A stretch of 64,000 nucleotides of DNA from Pseudomonas anuradhapurensis (GCF_014269225.2 NZ_CP077097.1:1370001-1434000), one strand, 5' to 3'. Shown: positions 9,091 to 19,106, numbered from the stretch's first letter. Notes: generated by a model not told the origin, from the letters alone. Made by a program: numbers and translations.

Positions 9091-9737
9091 GCGAACACGC
9101 ATACAGCGACGCCGAGCGCGCCGCGATCTACCGCGCCATCGGCGAGCGCCGGGACATGCGCCACTTCGCCGCTGGCGAGGTGGCTCCGGAGCTGCTCGGC
9201 CGCCTGCTTGCCGCTGCGCACCAGGCGCCCAGCGTAGGCCTGATGCAACCCTGGCGATTCATCCGTATCAGCCGGCGTGACCTGCGCGCACAGATCCAGG
9301 CGCTGGTGGAAGCCGAACGGGTGCGGACTGCCGAGGCCCTGGGCGAACGCTCCGACGCCTTCATGAAACTGAAGGTGGAAGGTATCAACGACTGCGCCGA
9401 ATTGCTGGTGGCCGCGCTGATGGACAACCGCGAACCCCATATCTTCGGCCGCCGCACCCTGCCGGAAATGGACCTGGCCTCGCTGGCCTGCGCTATCCAG
9501 AACCTGTGGCTGGCGGCCCGTGGTGAAGGGCTGGGCATGGGCTGGGTGTCGCTGTTCGACCCGCAGGCCTTGGCTGCGCTGCTGGGCATGCCGGCCGGAG
9601 CCAAGCCGGTCGCGGTACTGTGCCTGGGCCCGGTGACCGAGTTCTACCCGGCACCGATGCTGGTGCTGGAAAACTGGGCCGAGGAACGGCCCTTGAGCGA
9701 AATGCTGTTCGAGAACCAATGGGGAGAGCGCCAATGA
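9087..9737 (+). CDS. bluB: 5,6-dimethylbenzimidazole synthase
   Basis: Protein of 216 residues in the nitroreductase-like flavin family. BluB breaks down reduced FMN with oxygen to form 5,6-dimethylbenzimidazole, the lower ligand of B12. Visible hallmarks are the N-terminal ERRDMRHF (the family's R-RDxRxF region), [15 protein letters not shown] near residue 45, and [14 protein letters not shown] near 148, a typical BluB rather than general nitroreductase segment. Its place inside the operon means the cell makes its own aerobic lower ligand under riboswitch control. Four-base overlaps with both neighbours. Confidence 0.93.
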   Translation: MSEHAYSDAERAAIYRAIGERRDMRHFAAGEVAPELLGRLLAAAHQAPSVGLMQPWRFIRISRRDLRAQIQALVEAERVRTAEALGERSDAFMKLKVEGINDCAELLVAALMDNREPHIFGRRTLPEMDLASLACAIQNLWLAARGEGLGMGWVSLFDPQALAALLGMPAGAKPVAVLCLGPVTEFYPAPMLVLENWAEERPLSEMLFENQWGERQ

Positions 9738-10642
9738 GCGTGGCCTTGCTGACCGTGGCCGGGGTGGCCCTGGATGCCTTGCTGGGCGAACCGCAGCGGC
9801 GTCACCCGCTGGTGGCTTTTGGCAACATGGCCAGCAACCTCGAGCGGCGCCTGAATGCCGGCGGGCGCGGCTGGCGCAGCCACGGGGTGAGCGCGTGGTT
9901 CCTGGCGGTGGTCCCATTGACCCTGGTGGCCCTGGTCCTGTCCTGGTTGCCGTATATCGGCTGGCTGGTCGACATGCTGGCGCTGTACTGCGCCGTTGGC
10001 CTGCGCAGCCTGGGCGAGCACGTGCTGCCGGTCGCCAATGCCTTGCGCCAGGGCGACCTGGAGGAAGCGCGGCGCCGCGTGGGCTTCCTGGTCAGCCGCG
10101 AAACCCGCGAGCTGGACGAGCCCGCCGTGGCCCGGGCGGCCACCGAGTCGGTGCTGGAAAACGGCAGTGATGCAGTGTTCGCCGCACTGTTCTGGTTCGT
10201 CGTGGCCGGCGCGCCGGGGGTGGTGCTGTATCGCCTGAGCAACACGCTCGACGCCATGTGGGGCTACCGCAACGAACGTTTCGAACGCTTCGGCTGGTGC
10301 GCAGCGCGTGTCGACGACGTGCTCAACTATATCCCCGCCAGGCTGGTGGCGCTGACCTATGCACTGCTGGGCAAGACCCGTCTGGCCCTGGCCTGCTGGC
10401 GCCAGCAGGGCCCGCTGTGGGACAGCCCCAACGCCGGGCCGGTGATGGCCGCCGGTGCGGGCGCGCTGGGCGTGGAACTGGGTGGGCCGGCGGTGTACCA
10501 CGGTGAGCTGCACGAGCGACCGCGCCTGGGTGACGGGCCAGTGGCCGATGCCGAGGCCATCGAGCGTGGCTGGGGGCTGGTGCAGCGCGGGGTGTGGCTG
10601 TGGCTGCTGGTTATCTGCCTGGGGGCTTACATCAATGCTTGA
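9734..10642 (+). CDS. cobD: Adenosylcobinamide-phosphate synthase
   Basis: Protein of 302 residues, CobD/CbiB family of membrane proteins. It joins the aminopropanol (phosphate) arm to adenosylcobyric acid. Family hallmarks: [18 protein letters not shown] (residues 13-30), the [18 protein letters not shown] region near 120, [13 protein letters not shown], and [18 protein letters not shown]. Four to five hydrophobic segments are visible, including one at the C-terminus. The ATG overlaps the bluB stop. The 3' end overlaps the next gene by eight bases. Confidence 0.93.
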   Translation: MSVALLTVAGVALDALLGEPQRRHPLVAFGNMASNLERRLNAGGRGWRSHGVSAWFLAVVPLTLVALVLSWLPYIGWLVDMLALYCAVGLRSLGEHVLPVANALRQGDLEEARRRVGFLVSRETRELDEPAVARAATESVLENGSDAVFAALFWFVVAGAPGVVLYRLSNTLDAMWGYRNERFERFGWCAARVDDVLNYIPARLVALTYALLGKTRLALACWRQQGPLWDSPNAGPVMAAGAGALGVELGGPAVYHGELHERPRLGDGPVADAEAIERGWGLVQRGVWLWLLVICLGAYINA

Positions 10643-11627
10643 ACATGGTGGCCGCCTGCTGCGTGCGGTGCGGCAATATGGCATCGCCCGGGAACACTGG
10701 CTGGACTTGTCCAGTGGCATTGCGCCGTGGTCTTTTCCGATCCCGCCGATTCCGCTGGAGGCCTGGGCTCGTCTGCCAGAAACCGAGGACGGCCTGGAGC
10801 AGGCCGCACGCGCGTACTACGGCGCCCGCCAATTGCTGCCGGTAGCCGGTTCGCAGGCCGCGATCCAGGCCCTGCCGTTGCTCCGCACAGCGTGTCGTGT
10901 GGGCGTCCTCGCACCGTGCTATGCCGAGCACCCGTACGCCTGGCAGCGGGCGGGGCACCAGTTGCTGGAGCTGGACGAAGCCAAGGTCGAGGCGATGCTC
11001 GACAACCTCGACGTGCTGGTGCTGGTCAACCCGAACAACCCAACCGGCCACCGGGTGCCACCTGAACGTCTGCTGGAATGGCACGCGCGCCTGTCTGCCC
11101 GCAATGGCTGGCTGCTGGTCGACGAAGCGTTCATGGACAACACCCCGGCCGACAGCGTGATTGGCCATGCCGATCGCCCGGGCCTGATAGTGCTGCGCTC
11201 ATTCGGCAAGTTCTTCGGCCTGGCGGGCGTGCGCCTGGGCTTTGTCGCCGCCGAACGCAGCCTGTTGCTGCGCCTGGCCGAGTTGCTCGGCCCGTGGACC
11301 GTCAACGGCCCGACCCGGGTACTGGCCCAGGCCAGCCTGGCTGACCACGCCCGCCAGTGCCTGCAGGTTGAACGCTGCGCCGCCGCCAGCCAGCGGCTGG
11401 CCGTGATGCTGGACCGCGCCGGCCTGACGCCCAGCGGCGGTTGCGATCTGTTCCAGTACGTGCGCTGCGAGCACGCTGCGCAATTGCATGATTTTCTCGC
11501 TAGCCGTGGCATCCTGGTACGCCTGTTCGAGCAGCCACCGGCGATACGCCTGGGGCTGCCTGCCTGTGAAACAGATGAACTGCGCCTGGCCCAGGCCCTG
11601 GCGGCCTATCAGAAGGAAACGGCATGA
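10635..11627 (+). CDS. cobC: L-threonine-O-3-phosphate decarboxylase
   Basis: Protein of 330 residues, PLP-dependent fold-type I aminotransferase family. It supplies (R)-1-amino-2-propanol phosphate for the nucleotide loop. Motifs: [12 protein letters not shown] near residue 25, VNPNNPTGH near 131, DEAFMDN (Asp of the PLP site), and the Schiff-base Lys in [16 protein letters not shown] near 195. In Pseudomonas annotation this gene is often called cobC, the name also used for the phosphatase further on, so the symbol is ambiguous. It starts inside the end of cobD. Confidence 0.9.
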   Translation: MLEHGGRLLRAVRQYGIAREHWLDLSSGIAPWSFPIPPIPLEAWARLPETEDGLEQAARAYYGARQLLPVAGSQAAIQALPLLRTACRVGVLAPCYAEHPYAWQRAGHQLLELDEAKVEAMLDNLDVLVLVNPNNPTGHRVPPERLLEWHARLSARNGWLLVDEAFMDNTPADSVIGHADRPGLIVLRSFGKFFGLAGVRLGFVAAERSLLLRLAELLGPWTVNGPTRVLAQASLADHARQCLQVERCAAASQRLAVMLDRAGLTPSGGCDLFQYVRCEHAAQLHDFLASRGILVRLFEQPPAIRLGLPACETDELRLAQALAAYQKETA

Positions 11628-13078
11628 CCACCCTCATGGTGCAAGGCACCACCTCCGACGCGGGCAAGAGCACGCTGGTGACTGCGCTGTGCCGCTGGCT
11701 GTTGCGCCAGGGTGTCGGTGTGGTGCCGTTCAAGCCGCAGAACATGGCGCTGAACAGCGCAGTGACCGCCGACGGCGGTGAAATTGGCCGGGCCCAGGCA
11801 GTGCAGGCCCAGGCCTGCCGGCTGGAGCCGCACACCGACATGAACCCGGTGCTGCTCAAACCCAACAGCGACAGCGGCGCCCAGGTCATCATTCATGGTC
11901 GTGCCGTCGCCAGCATGAACGCGGTGGCCTACCACGACTACAAGGCCATCGCCATGCAGGCGGTGCTGGCCTCGCACCAACGCCTGAGCGCTGCCTGGCC
12001 GGTGGTCATGGTCGAAGGCGCGGGTTCGCCAGCGGAAATCAACTTGCGTGCCGGCGACATTGCCAACATGGGCTTTGCCGAAGCGGTGGACTGCCCGGTG
12101 ATCCTGGTCGCCGACATCAACCGCGGCGGCGTGTTCGCCCACCTGGTGGGTACGCTGGAGTTGCTGTCGCCCAGCGAACAGGCGCGGGTCAAGGGCTTCG
12201 TCATCAACCGCTTCCGCGGTGACATCGCCTTGCTGCAGCCGGGGCTGGACTGGCTGCAGCAGCGCACCGGCAAGCCGGTGCTGGGTGTGCTGCCGTATGT
12301 CAGCGACCTGCATCTGGAAGCCGAGGACGGCATCGATGCGCGCCAGGCGGCCAAGGCCGGGCGCGTGCTCAAAGTAATCGTCCCGGTGCTGCCACGTATC
12401 AGCAACCACACCGACTTCGACCCGCTGCGCCTGCACCCGCAGGTGGACCTGCAGTTCATTGGCCCGGGCCAGCCGATCCCGGCTGCCGACCTGATCATCC
12501 TGCCGGGCTCGAAAAGCGTGCGCGGCGACCTGGCGCAACTGCGCGAACGCGGTTGGGACAAGGCCATCGAGCGGCACCTGCGCTATGGCGGCAAGCTGAT
12601 CGGAATCTGCGGCGGCCTGCAGATGCTTGGCCGCGAAGTGCATGACCCGCTCGGCCTCGAAGGCGCTGCCGGCTCGAGCCCCGGGCTTGGCCTGTTCAAT
12701 TACGCCACGGTGCTCGAAGCCGACAAGCAACTGCGCAACGTTGCCGGTACGCTGAGCCTTGAAGCAGCCCCGGTTGCCGGTTATGAAATTCACGCTGGCG
12801 TTACCAGCGGGCCAGCCCTGGAGCGGCCCGCCGTGCAGCTTGCCGATGGCCGTTGCGATGGCGCCCTCAGCGCCGATGGCCAGGTGCTTGCCACCTACCT
12901 GCACGGCCTGTTCGAAGGTAGCCAATCATGCGCGGCGCTGCTGCGCTGGGCTGGCCTGGAGGACGTGCAGAGCATCGATTACCAGGCCCTGCGCGAACGC
13001 GACATCGAGCGCCTGGCCGACCTCGTGGAAAAACACCTAGACACCGCGCGCCTGCGCCAGCTGTGTGGAGTGGCCTGA
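11624..13078 (+). CDS. cobQ: Cobyric acid synthase
   Basis: Protein of 484 residues, normal for CobQ/CbiP. It amidates the b, d, e and g side chains of adenosylcobyrinic acid a,c-diamide, four glutamine- and ATP-dependent steps. N-terminal P-loop region [20 protein letters not shown] (residues 5-24). [12 protein letters not shown] near 131 and [14 protein letters not shown] near 167 are typical. The C-terminal amidotransferase has Cys329 in [10 protein letters not shown] and His in YEIHAG. It overlaps the preceding gene by four bases; cobU starts one base after it. Confidence 0.95.
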   Translation: MTTLMVQGTTSDAGKSTLVTALCRWLLRQGVGVVPFKPQNMALNSAVTADGGEIGRAQAVQAQACRLEPHTDMNPVLLKPNSDSGAQVIIHGRAVASMNAVAYHDYKAIAMQAVLASHQRLSAAWPVVMVEGAGSPAEINLRAGDIANMGFAEAVDCPVILVADINRGGVFAHLVGTLELLSPSEQARVKGFVINRFRGDIALLQPGLDWLQQRTGKPVLGVLPYVSDLHLEAEDGIDARQAAKAGRVLKVIVPVLPRISNHTDFDPLRLHPQVDLQFIGPGQPIPAADLIILPGSKSVRGDLAQLRERGWDKAIERHLRYGGKLIGICGGLQMLGREVHDPLGLEGAAGSSPGLGLFNYATVLEADKQLRNVAGTLSLEAAPVAGYEIHAGVTSGPALERPAVQLADGRCDGALSADGQVLATYLHGLFEGSQSCAALLRWAGLEDVQSIDYQALRERDIERLADLVEKHLDTARLRQLCGVA

Positions 13079-13079
13079 C

Positions 13080-13601
13080 ATGCGTAACCTGATCCTCGGC
13101 GGTGCCCGCTCCGGCAAGAGCCGCCTGGCCGAACAACTGGCCAACAGCAGCGGCCAGCCAGTGACCTACATCGCCACCAGCCAGCCGCTGGACGGTGAAA
13201 TGAATACCCGTGTGCAGTTGCACCGCCAGCGGCGCCCGGCAGACTGGGGCCTGATCGAAGAGCCCCTGGCCCTGGCCGCCGTGCTGCGCGCCGAAGCGGC
13301 CGAAGGGCGCTGCCTGCTGGTGGATTGCCTGACCCTGTGGCTGACCAACCTGCTGATGCTGGAAGACGACCAGCGCCTGGCCGAGGAACGTGATGCGCTA
13401 CTGGCCTGCCTGGAGCAACTGCCGGGCACTGTCATCCTGGTCAGTAACGAAACCGGCCTGGGCGTCGTGCCCATGGGCGAGCTGACCCGGCGCTATGTCG
13501 ACCTGGCCGGCTGGCTGCACCAGGCCGTGGCCGAACGCTGCCAGCGCGTGGTGCTCACCGTGGCTGGCCTGCCCCTAATGCTCAAAGGACCTGCACTATG
13601 A
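13080..13601 (+). CDS. cobU: Adenosylcobinamide kinase / adenosylcobinamide-phosphate guanylyltransferase
   Basis: Protein of 173 residues (CobU/CobP). It phosphorylates adenosylcobinamide and then attaches GMP to form the activated GDP intermediate. P-loop GGARSGKS at residues 7-14, the [11 protein letters not shown] segment near 83 and [10 protein letters not shown] near 121 are diagnostic. I start at the ATG at 13080; an in-frame GTG at 13065 lies inside cobQ and has no better ribosome site. It overlaps cobT by four bases. Confidence 0.95.
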   Translation: MRNLILGGARSGKSRLAEQLANSSGQPVTYIATSQPLDGEMNTRVQLHRQRRPADWGLIEEPLALAAVLRAEAAEGRCLLVDCLTLWLTNLLMLEDDQRLAEERDALLACLEQLPGTVILVSNETGLGVVPMGELTRRYVDLAGWLHQAVAERCQRVVLTVAGLPLMLKGPAL

Positions 13602-14653
13602 CTCAAGCCTGGTGGCGTGACGCCTGCCAACCCCTCGACACCGCCGCCATGGACCAGGCCCGCGCCCGCCAGCAGCAGCTGACCAAGCCTGCCGGTTCAC
13701 TCGGCCAGCTGGAAGGCCTGGCCATTCAGCTGGCGGGCCTGCAAGGGCGTGAACGGCCAAGCCTGGAGCAGCTTGCCATCAGCCTTTTTGCCGGTGATCA
13801 CGGCGTGGTCGAAGAGGGTATCTCGGCCTATCCGCAAGCGGTGACCGGGCAGATGCTGCGCAACTTCGTCGGCGGCGGCGCGGCAATCAGCGTGCTGGCG
13901 CGCCAGCTGCAGGCCAGCCTGGAAGTGATCGACCTGGGTACCATCGACCCGCATCTGCAGCTGCCTGGCGTACGCCATCTGCGCCTGGGCGCCGGCACGG
14001 CCAACTTCGCCCGCCAGCCAGCGATGACCGATGGCCAGTTGCAGGCGGCTCTGCAGGCCGGCCGCGACAGCGCGCTGCGCGCTGCCGAACAGGGCGCGCA
14101 GCTGTTCATCGGTGGCGAGATGGGCATTGGCAACACCACCGCCGCTGCAGCCTTGGCCAGCGTGCTGCTGGGCTGCCCGGCCATCGAGCTGAGCGGCCCA
14201 GGCACCGGCCTGGATGACGCTGGTGTACGGCACAAGGCCGAGGTCATCGAACGGGCACTGCGTCTGCATGGCCTGCGCGCCGAAGCGCCATTGCAGGCAC
14301 TGGGCTGCGTGGGGGGCTTTGAAATCGCGGCGTTGGCGGGTGCCTACCTGGGCTGTGCACAGGCCGGTATCGCGGTGCTGGTGGATGGCTTCATCTGCAG
14401 TGTTGCCGCGCTGCTGGCGGTGCGCCTGAACCCGCAGTGCCGGGCCTGGCTACTGTTCGCCCACCAGGGCGCGGAGCCTGGGCACAAGGCGCTGCTGGCT
14501 GCATTGCAGGCCGAACCTTTGCTGGCGTTGGGCCTGCGCCTGGGCGAGGGTAGCGGGGCGGCCCTGGCGGTGCCGTTGTTGCGCCTGGCCTGTGCCCTGC
14601 ACGGGCAGATGGCGACCTTTGCCGAAGCAGCAGTGGCGGACCGCCCGGCATGA
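13598..14653 (+). CDS. cobT: Nicotinate-nucleotide-dimethylbenzimidazole phosphoribosyltransferase
   Basis: Protein of 351 residues, full length for CobT. It makes alpha-ribazole phosphate from nicotinate mononucleotide and the dimethylbenzimidazole made by BluB. Clear motifs: [12 protein letters not shown] (residues 28-39), [16 protein letters not shown] near 63, [25 protein letters not shown] near 175, VDGFICS near 262, and the catalytic Glu region [14 protein letters not shown] near 310. Four-base overlaps on both sides. Confidence 0.96.
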   Translation: MTQAWWRDACQPLDTAAMDQARARQQQLTKPAGSLGQLEGLAIQLAGLQGRERPSLEQLAISLFAGDHGVVEEGISAYPQAVTGQMLRNFVGGGAAISVLARQLQASLEVIDLGTIDPHLQLPGVRHLRLGAGTANFARQPAMTDGQLQAALQAGRDSALRAAEQGAQLFIGGEMGIGNTTAAAALASVLLGCPAIELSGPGTGLDDAGVRHKAEVIERALRLHGLRAEAPLQALGCVGGFEIAALAGAYLGCAQAGIAVLVDGFICSVAALLAVRLNPQCRAWLLFAHQGAEPGHKALLAALQAEPLLALGLRLGEGSGAALAVPLLRLACALHGQMATFAEAAVADRPA

Positions 14654-15216
14654 TCCTCGACCTGCTGCGCCATGGTGAAACAGCGCACGGCGGCCTGCGT
14701 GGCAGCCTCGATGATGCCCTGACCGACAAGGGCTGGGCGCAGATGCGCAGTGCCGTGGCCGAAGCCGGCCCGTGGCAGGTGCTGGTCAGTTCGCCGCTGC
14801 AGCGTTGTGCGCGTTTTGCCGATGAACTGGGTGCCCGCTTGAACCTGCCGGTGCAGCTTGAGCCGGCCCTGCAGGAGCTGCATTTCGGTGACTGGGAAGG
14901 CCGCAGCGCGGCGCAGATCATGGAACACCAGGCGGATGCACTGGGGCGCTTCTGGGCAGACCCATACGGGTTTACCCCGCCCAATGGTGAGCCGGTCGCG
15001 GTGTTTGCCGAGCGTGTATTGGCGGCTGTCGAGCGGCTGCGCCATGAGCATGCCGGCAAGCGTGTGCTGCTGATCACCCATGGCGGCGTGATGCGGCTGT
15101 TGCTGGCCCGTGCCCGTGGCTTGCCAAGGGCCCAGCTGCTGCAGGTAGAGGTCGGCCACGCTGCATTGATGCGGCTACTGCCGGGTGATGACGGCCACTG
15201 GATCGAAGGGCGCTGA
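14650..15216 (+). CDS. cobC: Alpha-ribazole phosphatase (histidine phosphatase family)
   Basis: Protein of 188 residues with the phosphoglycerate-mutase-type catalytic RHGET at residues 7-11, a phosphate-pocket segment [12 protein letters not shown] near 47, [10 protein letters not shown] near 76 and the second catalytic His in [11 protein letters not shown] near 142. By family and position it should dephosphorylate alpha-ribazole phosphate or the cobalamin phosphate at the end of loop assembly. The name cobC collides with the decarboxylase above. Other broad histidine phosphatases look alike; the operon makes this role likely. Confidence 0.88.
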   Translation: MILDLLRHGETAHGGLRGSLDDALTDKGWAQMRSAVAEAGPWQVLVSSPLQRCARFADELGARLNLPVQLEPALQELHFGDWEGRSAAQIMEHQADALGRFWADPYGFTPPNGEPVAVFAERVLAAVERLRHEHAGKRVLLITHGGVMRLLLARARGLPRAQLLQVEVGHAALMRLLPGDDGHWIEGR

Positions 15217-15217
15217 G

Positions 15218-15940
15218 ATGTTGCCGTTCTGGATTGCCTTGCAGTTTCTCAGCAGCTTGCCGGTGCGCCTGCCGGGCATGCCGGCACCGCGTGAAGTGGG
15301 GCGTTCGTTGTTGTGCTACCCGCTGGTAGGGTTGCTGTTCGGCCTGTTGCTGTGGCTGGCCAGCCACCTGCTGCAGGCGGCCCCGGCACCGCTGCATGCA
15401 GCTTTGCTGCTGACATTGTGGGTGCTGCTCAGCGGTGCCTTGCACCTGGATGGGCTGGCTGACAGCGCCGATGCCTGGCTGGGCGGTTTCGGCGACCGCG
15501 AGCGTACACTGCAGATCATGAAAGACCCGCGCAGCGGGCCGATTGCCGTGGTCACCCTGGTCTTGGTGCTATTGCTGAAGTTCTGTGCCCTGTGGGTACT
15601 GGTCGAGCAGGGTAGCGGGGTGCAGTTGCTGCTGGCACCGCTGATCGGGCGGGCGGCGATGCTCGGGTTGTTCCTGAGTACGCCCTACGTGCGCCCGGGC
15701 GGTCTGGGACAAGCGCTGGCCGAGCATCTGCCCCGGGCGGCGGCCGCTTGGGTGCTGCTGGGTTGTGCGCTCTTCTGCCTGGTCCTGAGCGGGTGGATCG
15801 TGGTGCTGGCGCTGGCCATATTCGGTTGGCTGCGGCAGCTGATGTGTCGGCGCCTCGGTGGCACCACCGGAGATACCGCTGGCGCGTTGCTGGAGTTGCT
15901 CGAACTGGGCGTTGTGCTGGGATTGGCGTTGGGCCTGTAG
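15218..15940 (+). CDS. cobS: Adenosylcobinamide-GDP ribazoletransferase (cobalamin synthase)
   Basis: Protein of 240 residues, a polytopic membrane enzyme that condenses adenosylcobinamide-GDP with alpha-ribazole to finish the coenzyme. Hallmarks: FLSSLPVRLPG (residues 10-20), the Asp-rich signature HLDGLADSADAWLGG near 77 and the following DPRSGPIAV near 103, plus at least five hydrophobic segments. It starts two bases after the phosphatase stop and is the last gene of the operon. A small AGCGCC...GGCGCT hairpin (15942-15968) follows. Confidence 0.95.
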   Translation: MLPFWIALQFLSSLPVRLPGMPAPREVGRSLLCYPLVGLLFGLLLWLASHLLQAAPAPLHAALLLTLWVLLSGALHLDGLADSADAWLGGFGDRERTLQIMKDPRSGPIAVVTLVLVLLLKFCALWVLVEQGSGVQLLLAPLIGRAAMLGLFLSTPYVRPGGLGQALAEHLPRAAAAWVLLGCALFCLVLSGWIVVLALAIFGWLRQLMCRRLGGTTGDTAGALLELLELGVVLGLALGL

Positions 15941-15941
15941 T

Positions 15942-15970
15942 AGCGCCCAAGACGTTTCTGTAGGCGCTTT
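15942..15970 (+). terminator. Possible terminator after the cob operon
   Basis: AGCGCC at 15942 pairs with GGCGCT at 15963, followed by only three T residues. The stem is short and the loop long, so this is a weak candidate for the end of the operon transcript. Confidence 0.3.
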
Positions 15971-16072
15971 CCGAGCTGAACGTGCCGGTAACCTCCTGAA
16001 AAAGCTTGGCAGAAGGTGCTATCGCTCACTGGCGTATGCTCGACCTTCCGCTAACGTGCGAGGAGGGGACGC

Positions 16073-17254
16073 ATGCGTCACGTCATTCTTGGGGTTGTAT
16101 TGCTGGTCGTCGGGCCTGTTGTAGCCGCTGCGGATCTCATTGCGTTCTGGGACACCCCTCGCCACGGTGGCAACAGCTTCAACCGGCTGCCTCCCGATCA
16201 AGCCTACTTCGATGCCTTGCGTGGTTATGGCGCGACTTGGGTGCGGCTGTCCTACGACAAATGGCAGCCGGCAGGACGTGACTTCCTGCTTGGCGATGCC
16301 GATGCCTATCAGGGCCTGCCCGCAGCCGACCTGGCCACCCTGCGTACCGCACTCGACCGAGCCCACCAGGCGGGGCTCAAGGTAGTTATCGCACCGCTCT
16401 CGCTGCCCGGCATGCGCTGGTCGCAAAACAACCAGGGCCCGTTCGACGACCGCCTGTGGCAGGACAAACGCTACTGGGTGCAGGCTGCCGCATTCTGGCG
16501 CGATATGGCCCGTGAGCTAAAGGCTCATCCGGCCATCGCGGCCTACAACTTGATCAATGAACCCGCGCCGGAGAAACACGGCGGCCTGGCCGAGCATGCC
16601 GACGCCAGGCAGATGCAGCAGTGGTACGCGCAAGCGCGGGGTAGCGCGCGTGATCTGCCGGCGCTGTATCAACAACTGATAGCGGCCATTCGTGAGCAAG
16701 ATGCCGTGACACCGGTCATGGTCGATGCTGGTTGGTATGCGGCCGCCGACGCCTTTGATTACTGGCCAGCCCCCTTGGACGACCAGCGGGTGCTGTACAG
16801 CGTGCACATGTACGAGCCCTACACGGTCACCAGTGCGTCGAACATGAAGCGCAAGCGCCCCATCGCTTACCCCGGCCCGGCACCGTTCGCAGGGCAGATA
16901 CAGCAGTGGGATGGCCAACGGGTGGCCCAGTACCTGGGGCAACCGCTCGATTGGGCCGAAACCATGAAGGTGCCACGCGAGCGCCTGGTGGTGGCTGAGT
17001 TTGGCTGCATGCGCAGGCTGCCGGGGTGCCGGCAATACCTGGAAGACGTGCTCGGCGTGCTGGAGCACAACCGCTTGCACTGGGCGTTCTACAGTTTTCG
17101 CGAAGACAGCTGGGATGGCATGGACTACGAACTGGGCTCGGCCAAGGTCCCATGGCGGTACTGGCAGGCGATCGAACAGGGGGCTCCGGACCCGTTGTCG
17201 CGCAAGGCCAGCGCGGAATTCGAACCGATCCGCAAACGCTTGAACCCGGAGTGA
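16073..17254 (+). CDS. Secreted glycoside hydrolase family 5-like protein
   Basis: Protein of 393 residues with a signal peptide (MRHVILGVVLLVVGPVVAAA). The TIM-barrel cellulase pattern is present: WVRLSYDKWQP near 57, VVIAPLSLPG near 103, the acid/base in YNLINEPAPE (Glu163) and a probable nucleophile in VVAEFGCMRR (Glu309). Two Cys near 311 and 318 could form a disulfide. Substrate unknown; GH5 acts on beta-glucans, mannans or exopolysaccharide, so action on the cell's own capsule or a neighbour's polymer is possible. The ribosome site GAGGAGGGG is six bases from the ATG. Confidence 0.75.
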   Translation: MRHVILGVVLLVVGPVVAAADLIAFWDTPRHGGNSFNRLPPDQAYFDALRGYGATWVRLSYDKWQPAGRDFLLGDADAYQGLPAADLATLRTALDRAHQAGLKVVIAPLSLPGMRWSQNNQGPFDDRLWQDKRYWVQAAAFWRDMARELKAHPAIAAYNLINEPAPEKHGGLAEHADARQMQQWYAQARGSARDLPALYQQLIAAIREQDAVTPVMVDAGWYAAADAFDYWPAPLDDQRVLYSVHMYEPYTVTSASNMKRKRPIAYPGPAPFAGQIQQWDGQRVAQYLGQPLDWAETMKVPRERLVVAEFGCMRRLPGCRQYLEDVLGVLEHNRLHWAFYSFREDSWDGMDYELGSAKVPWRYWQAIEQGAPDPLSRKASAEFEPIRKRLNPE

Positions 17255-17297
17255 GGGTCATCGGCAAACTACGAAATATCTTGCAACGCTCATTATG

Positions 17298-17310
17298 CGG
17301 GTATATACAC
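17298..17310. promoter_or_regulatory. Probable MarR operator, site 1
   Basis: CGGGTATATACAC, centred on the self-complementary GTATATAC at 17301-17308, ends seven bases before the marR-type start codon. A better palindrome with the same core lies before the MFS gene. The position just ahead of the start suggests autoregulation. Confidence 0.6.
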
Positions 17311-17316
17311 CTATCC

Positions 17317-17721
17317 ATGCTGACCAGTGAATGCATCTGTACCCATCTGCGTCGTGCCGCCCGTGGGGTGAGCCGGCATTACGACGAGGCCCTTGCCGGC
17401 TTCGGGATCAATGTCGCGCAGTTTTCCCTGCTATGTCATCTGCAGCGGCTCGACCGGCCTAGTATTACCACCCTGGCCGAAGCCATGGGCCTGGAACGCA
17501 GTACCCTGGGCCGCAACTTGCGGGTGCTGGAGGCTGAAGGGTTGGTAGCCTTGGCCGATGGTGATGACCAGCGCAACCGCGTCGTGTTGTTGACCGACGC
17601 TGCTACGCAGCTGCTGCGCGACGCCTATCCGGCCTGGGAGCGAGCCCAGGCCGAACTGGTGGAACGCCTGGGAGCAGGGCAGCGGGATGAACTGGTGCGC
17701 TTGCTGGGCCTACTGGCTTGA
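17317..17721 (+). CDS. MarR family transcriptional regulator
   Basis: Protein of 134 residues with a typical winged-helix core: FSLLCHLQRLDRPSITTLAE (about 38-57), the recognition-helix region LERSTLGRNLRVLEAEGLV near 62-80, and the wing DGDDQRNRVVLLTD near 84-97. Residues 3-8 (TSECIC) place two Cys at the N-terminus, which could be redox-sensitive as in some MarR/OhrR members; this is inference. A GTATATAC palindrome precedes the gene and a second one precedes the MFS gene behind it, so it probably represses itself and the transporter. Confidence 0.88.
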   Translation: MLTSECICTHLRRAARGVSRHYDEALAGFGINVAQFSLLCHLQRLDRPSITTLAEAMGLERSTLGRNLRVLEAEGLVALADGDDQRNRVVLLTDAATQLLRDAYPAWERAQAELVERLGAGQRDELVRLLGLLA

Positions 17722-17738
17722 ATTGATACGACCTTAAG

Positions 17739-17752
17739 CGGGTATATACCCG
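17739..17752. promoter_or_regulatory. Probable MarR operator, site 2 (perfect palindrome)
   Basis: CGGGTATATACCCG is a perfect 14-base palindrome in the gap between the marR-type gene and the MFS gene, 33 bases before the MFS start. It shares CGGGTATATAC with the site before marR. The pair is the natural target of the MarR protein encoded between them. Confidence 0.7.
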
Positions 17753-17784
17753 TAAAACCTTGCGATGTGCTGGAGATAACGACA

Positions 17785-18987
17785 ATGACTTCGGTGTGGC
17801 GAACCAGCGGGTGGGTACTGTTGGGGGCAGCGTTGATCCTGGCACTGTCCTTGGGTGTGCGGCATGGCTTCGGCCTGTTCCTGGCGCCGATGAGCGCCGA
17901 CTTCGGTTGGGGGCGTGAGGTGTTCGCCTTTGCCATCGCCTTGCAGAACCTGATCTGGGGCTTGGCACAACCCTTTGCCGGTGCGCTGGCCGACCGCCTT
18001 GGTGCGGCGCGGGTGGTGATCATCGGCGGTATTCTCTACGCCACCGGCTTGGTCCTGATGGGTATGGCCGACTCGGCCTGGTCGCTGTCGCTGAGTGCTG
18101 GCTTGCTGATCGGCATCGGCCTGTCCGGCACTTCGTTCTCGGTCATTCTCGGTGTCGTCGGGCGTGCCGTGCCGGCAGACAAGCGCAGCATGGCCATGGG
18201 GATTGCCAGCGCCGCCGGCTCTTTCGGCCAGTTCGCCATGCTGCCGGGGACCCTTGGCCTGATCCAGTGGCTGGGCTGGTCCGCTGCACTGCTGGTGCTG
18301 GGCCTGCTGGTTGCACTGATCGTGCCTTTCGTCGGCATGCTGCGCGACCGCCCGCTGCCCAGCCATGGCACGGAACAGACCCTGGGCCAGGCCTTGCACG
18401 AAGCGTGTTCGCATTCCGGCTTCTGGCTGCTGGCCCTGGGCTTCTTCGTCTGCGGTTTCCAGGTGGTGTTCATTGGCGTGCACCTGCCGGCCTACCTGGT
18501 TGACCAGCATCTGCCCGCGACCACCGGGACCACGGTGCTGGCGCTGGTCGGCCTGTTCAACATCGTCGGTACGTTCACCGCGGGCTGGCTGGGCGGGCGC
18601 ATGTCCAAGCCGCGCTTGCTGACCGGGTTGTATCTGCTGCGTGCGGTGGTCATCGTGCTGTTCCTCTGGGCGCCGGTGAGTGCGTTCAGCGCCTACCTGT
18701 TCGGCATTGCCATGGGCCTGTTGTGGCTGTCCACGGTGCCGCTTACCAACGGTACCGTGGCCACGCTGTTCGGCGTGCGCAACCTGTCCATGCTTGGCGG
18801 TATCGTCTTCCTGTTCCACCAGCTGGGTGCGTTTCTGGGGGGCTGGTTGGGTGGGGTGGTGTATGACCGTACCGGGAGCTACGACCTGGTCTGGCAGATT
18901 TCCATCCTGCTCAGCCTGCTGGCCGCCGCCCTGAGCTGGCCTGTGCGTGAGCGGCCGGTCGCCCGCCTGCAGGCCCAGGCCGCATGA
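17785..18987 (+). CDS. MFS transporter
   Basis: Protein of 400 residues with about twelve membrane segments and the pattern of the oxalate/formate-antiporter-like or CynX-like MFS groups: LGVRHGFGLFLAPMS (23-37), ADFGWGREVFAFAIALQNL (38-56), and the loop motif ADRLGAARVV near 71. Transported compound unknown. The ATG at 17785 is chosen for its GGAGATAAC ribosome site. Regulated, by inference, through the palindrome at 17739-17752. The stop overlaps a micropeptide gene by four bases. Confidence 0.85.
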   Translation: MTSVWRTSGWVLLGAALILALSLGVRHGFGLFLAPMSADFGWGREVFAFAIALQNLIWGLAQPFAGALADRLGAARVVIIGGILYATGLVLMGMADSAWSLSLSAGLLIGIGLSGTSFSVILGVVGRAVPADKRSMAMGIASAAGSFGQFAMLPGTLGLIQWLGWSAALLVLGLLVALIVPFVGMLRDRPLPSHGTEQTLGQALHEACSHSGFWLLALGFFVCGFQVVFIGVHLPAYLVDQHLPATTGTTVLALVGLFNIVGTFTAGWLGGRMSKPRLLTGLYLLRAVVIVLFLWAPVSAFSAYLFGIAMGLLWLSTVPLTNGTVATLFGVRNLSMLGGIVFLFHQLGAFLGGWLGGVVYDRTGSYDLVWQISILLSLLAAALSWPVRERPVARLQAQAA

Positions 18988-19106
18988 ACCGCTACCTGGG
19001 CCGCGGGCTGCTGGCCGTTGCCGCGTTGTTGCTGCTGGTGTTGGTCTGGTGGGGCTGGCACCAGGGCGGGATGGCGTTGATGCAACTGGGCATGAGTGTT
19101 TGTTAG
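18984..19106 (+). CDS. Small single-pass membrane protein, 40 residues
   Basis: The ATG overlaps the MFS stop codon (ATGA), and the frame runs 40 codons to TAG. The peptide starts [10 protein letters not shown], continues with an almost pure hydrophobic span ([15 protein letters not shown], about residues 11-25) and ends in a short polar tail with a C-terminal Cys. The overlap and the ideal membrane span argue for a real gene translated by coupling to the MFS gene. It may be an accessory subunit or stabiliser of the transporter; no family is recognised. Confidence 0.6.
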   Translation: MNRYLGRGLLAVAALLLLVLVWWGWHQGGMALMQLGMSVC

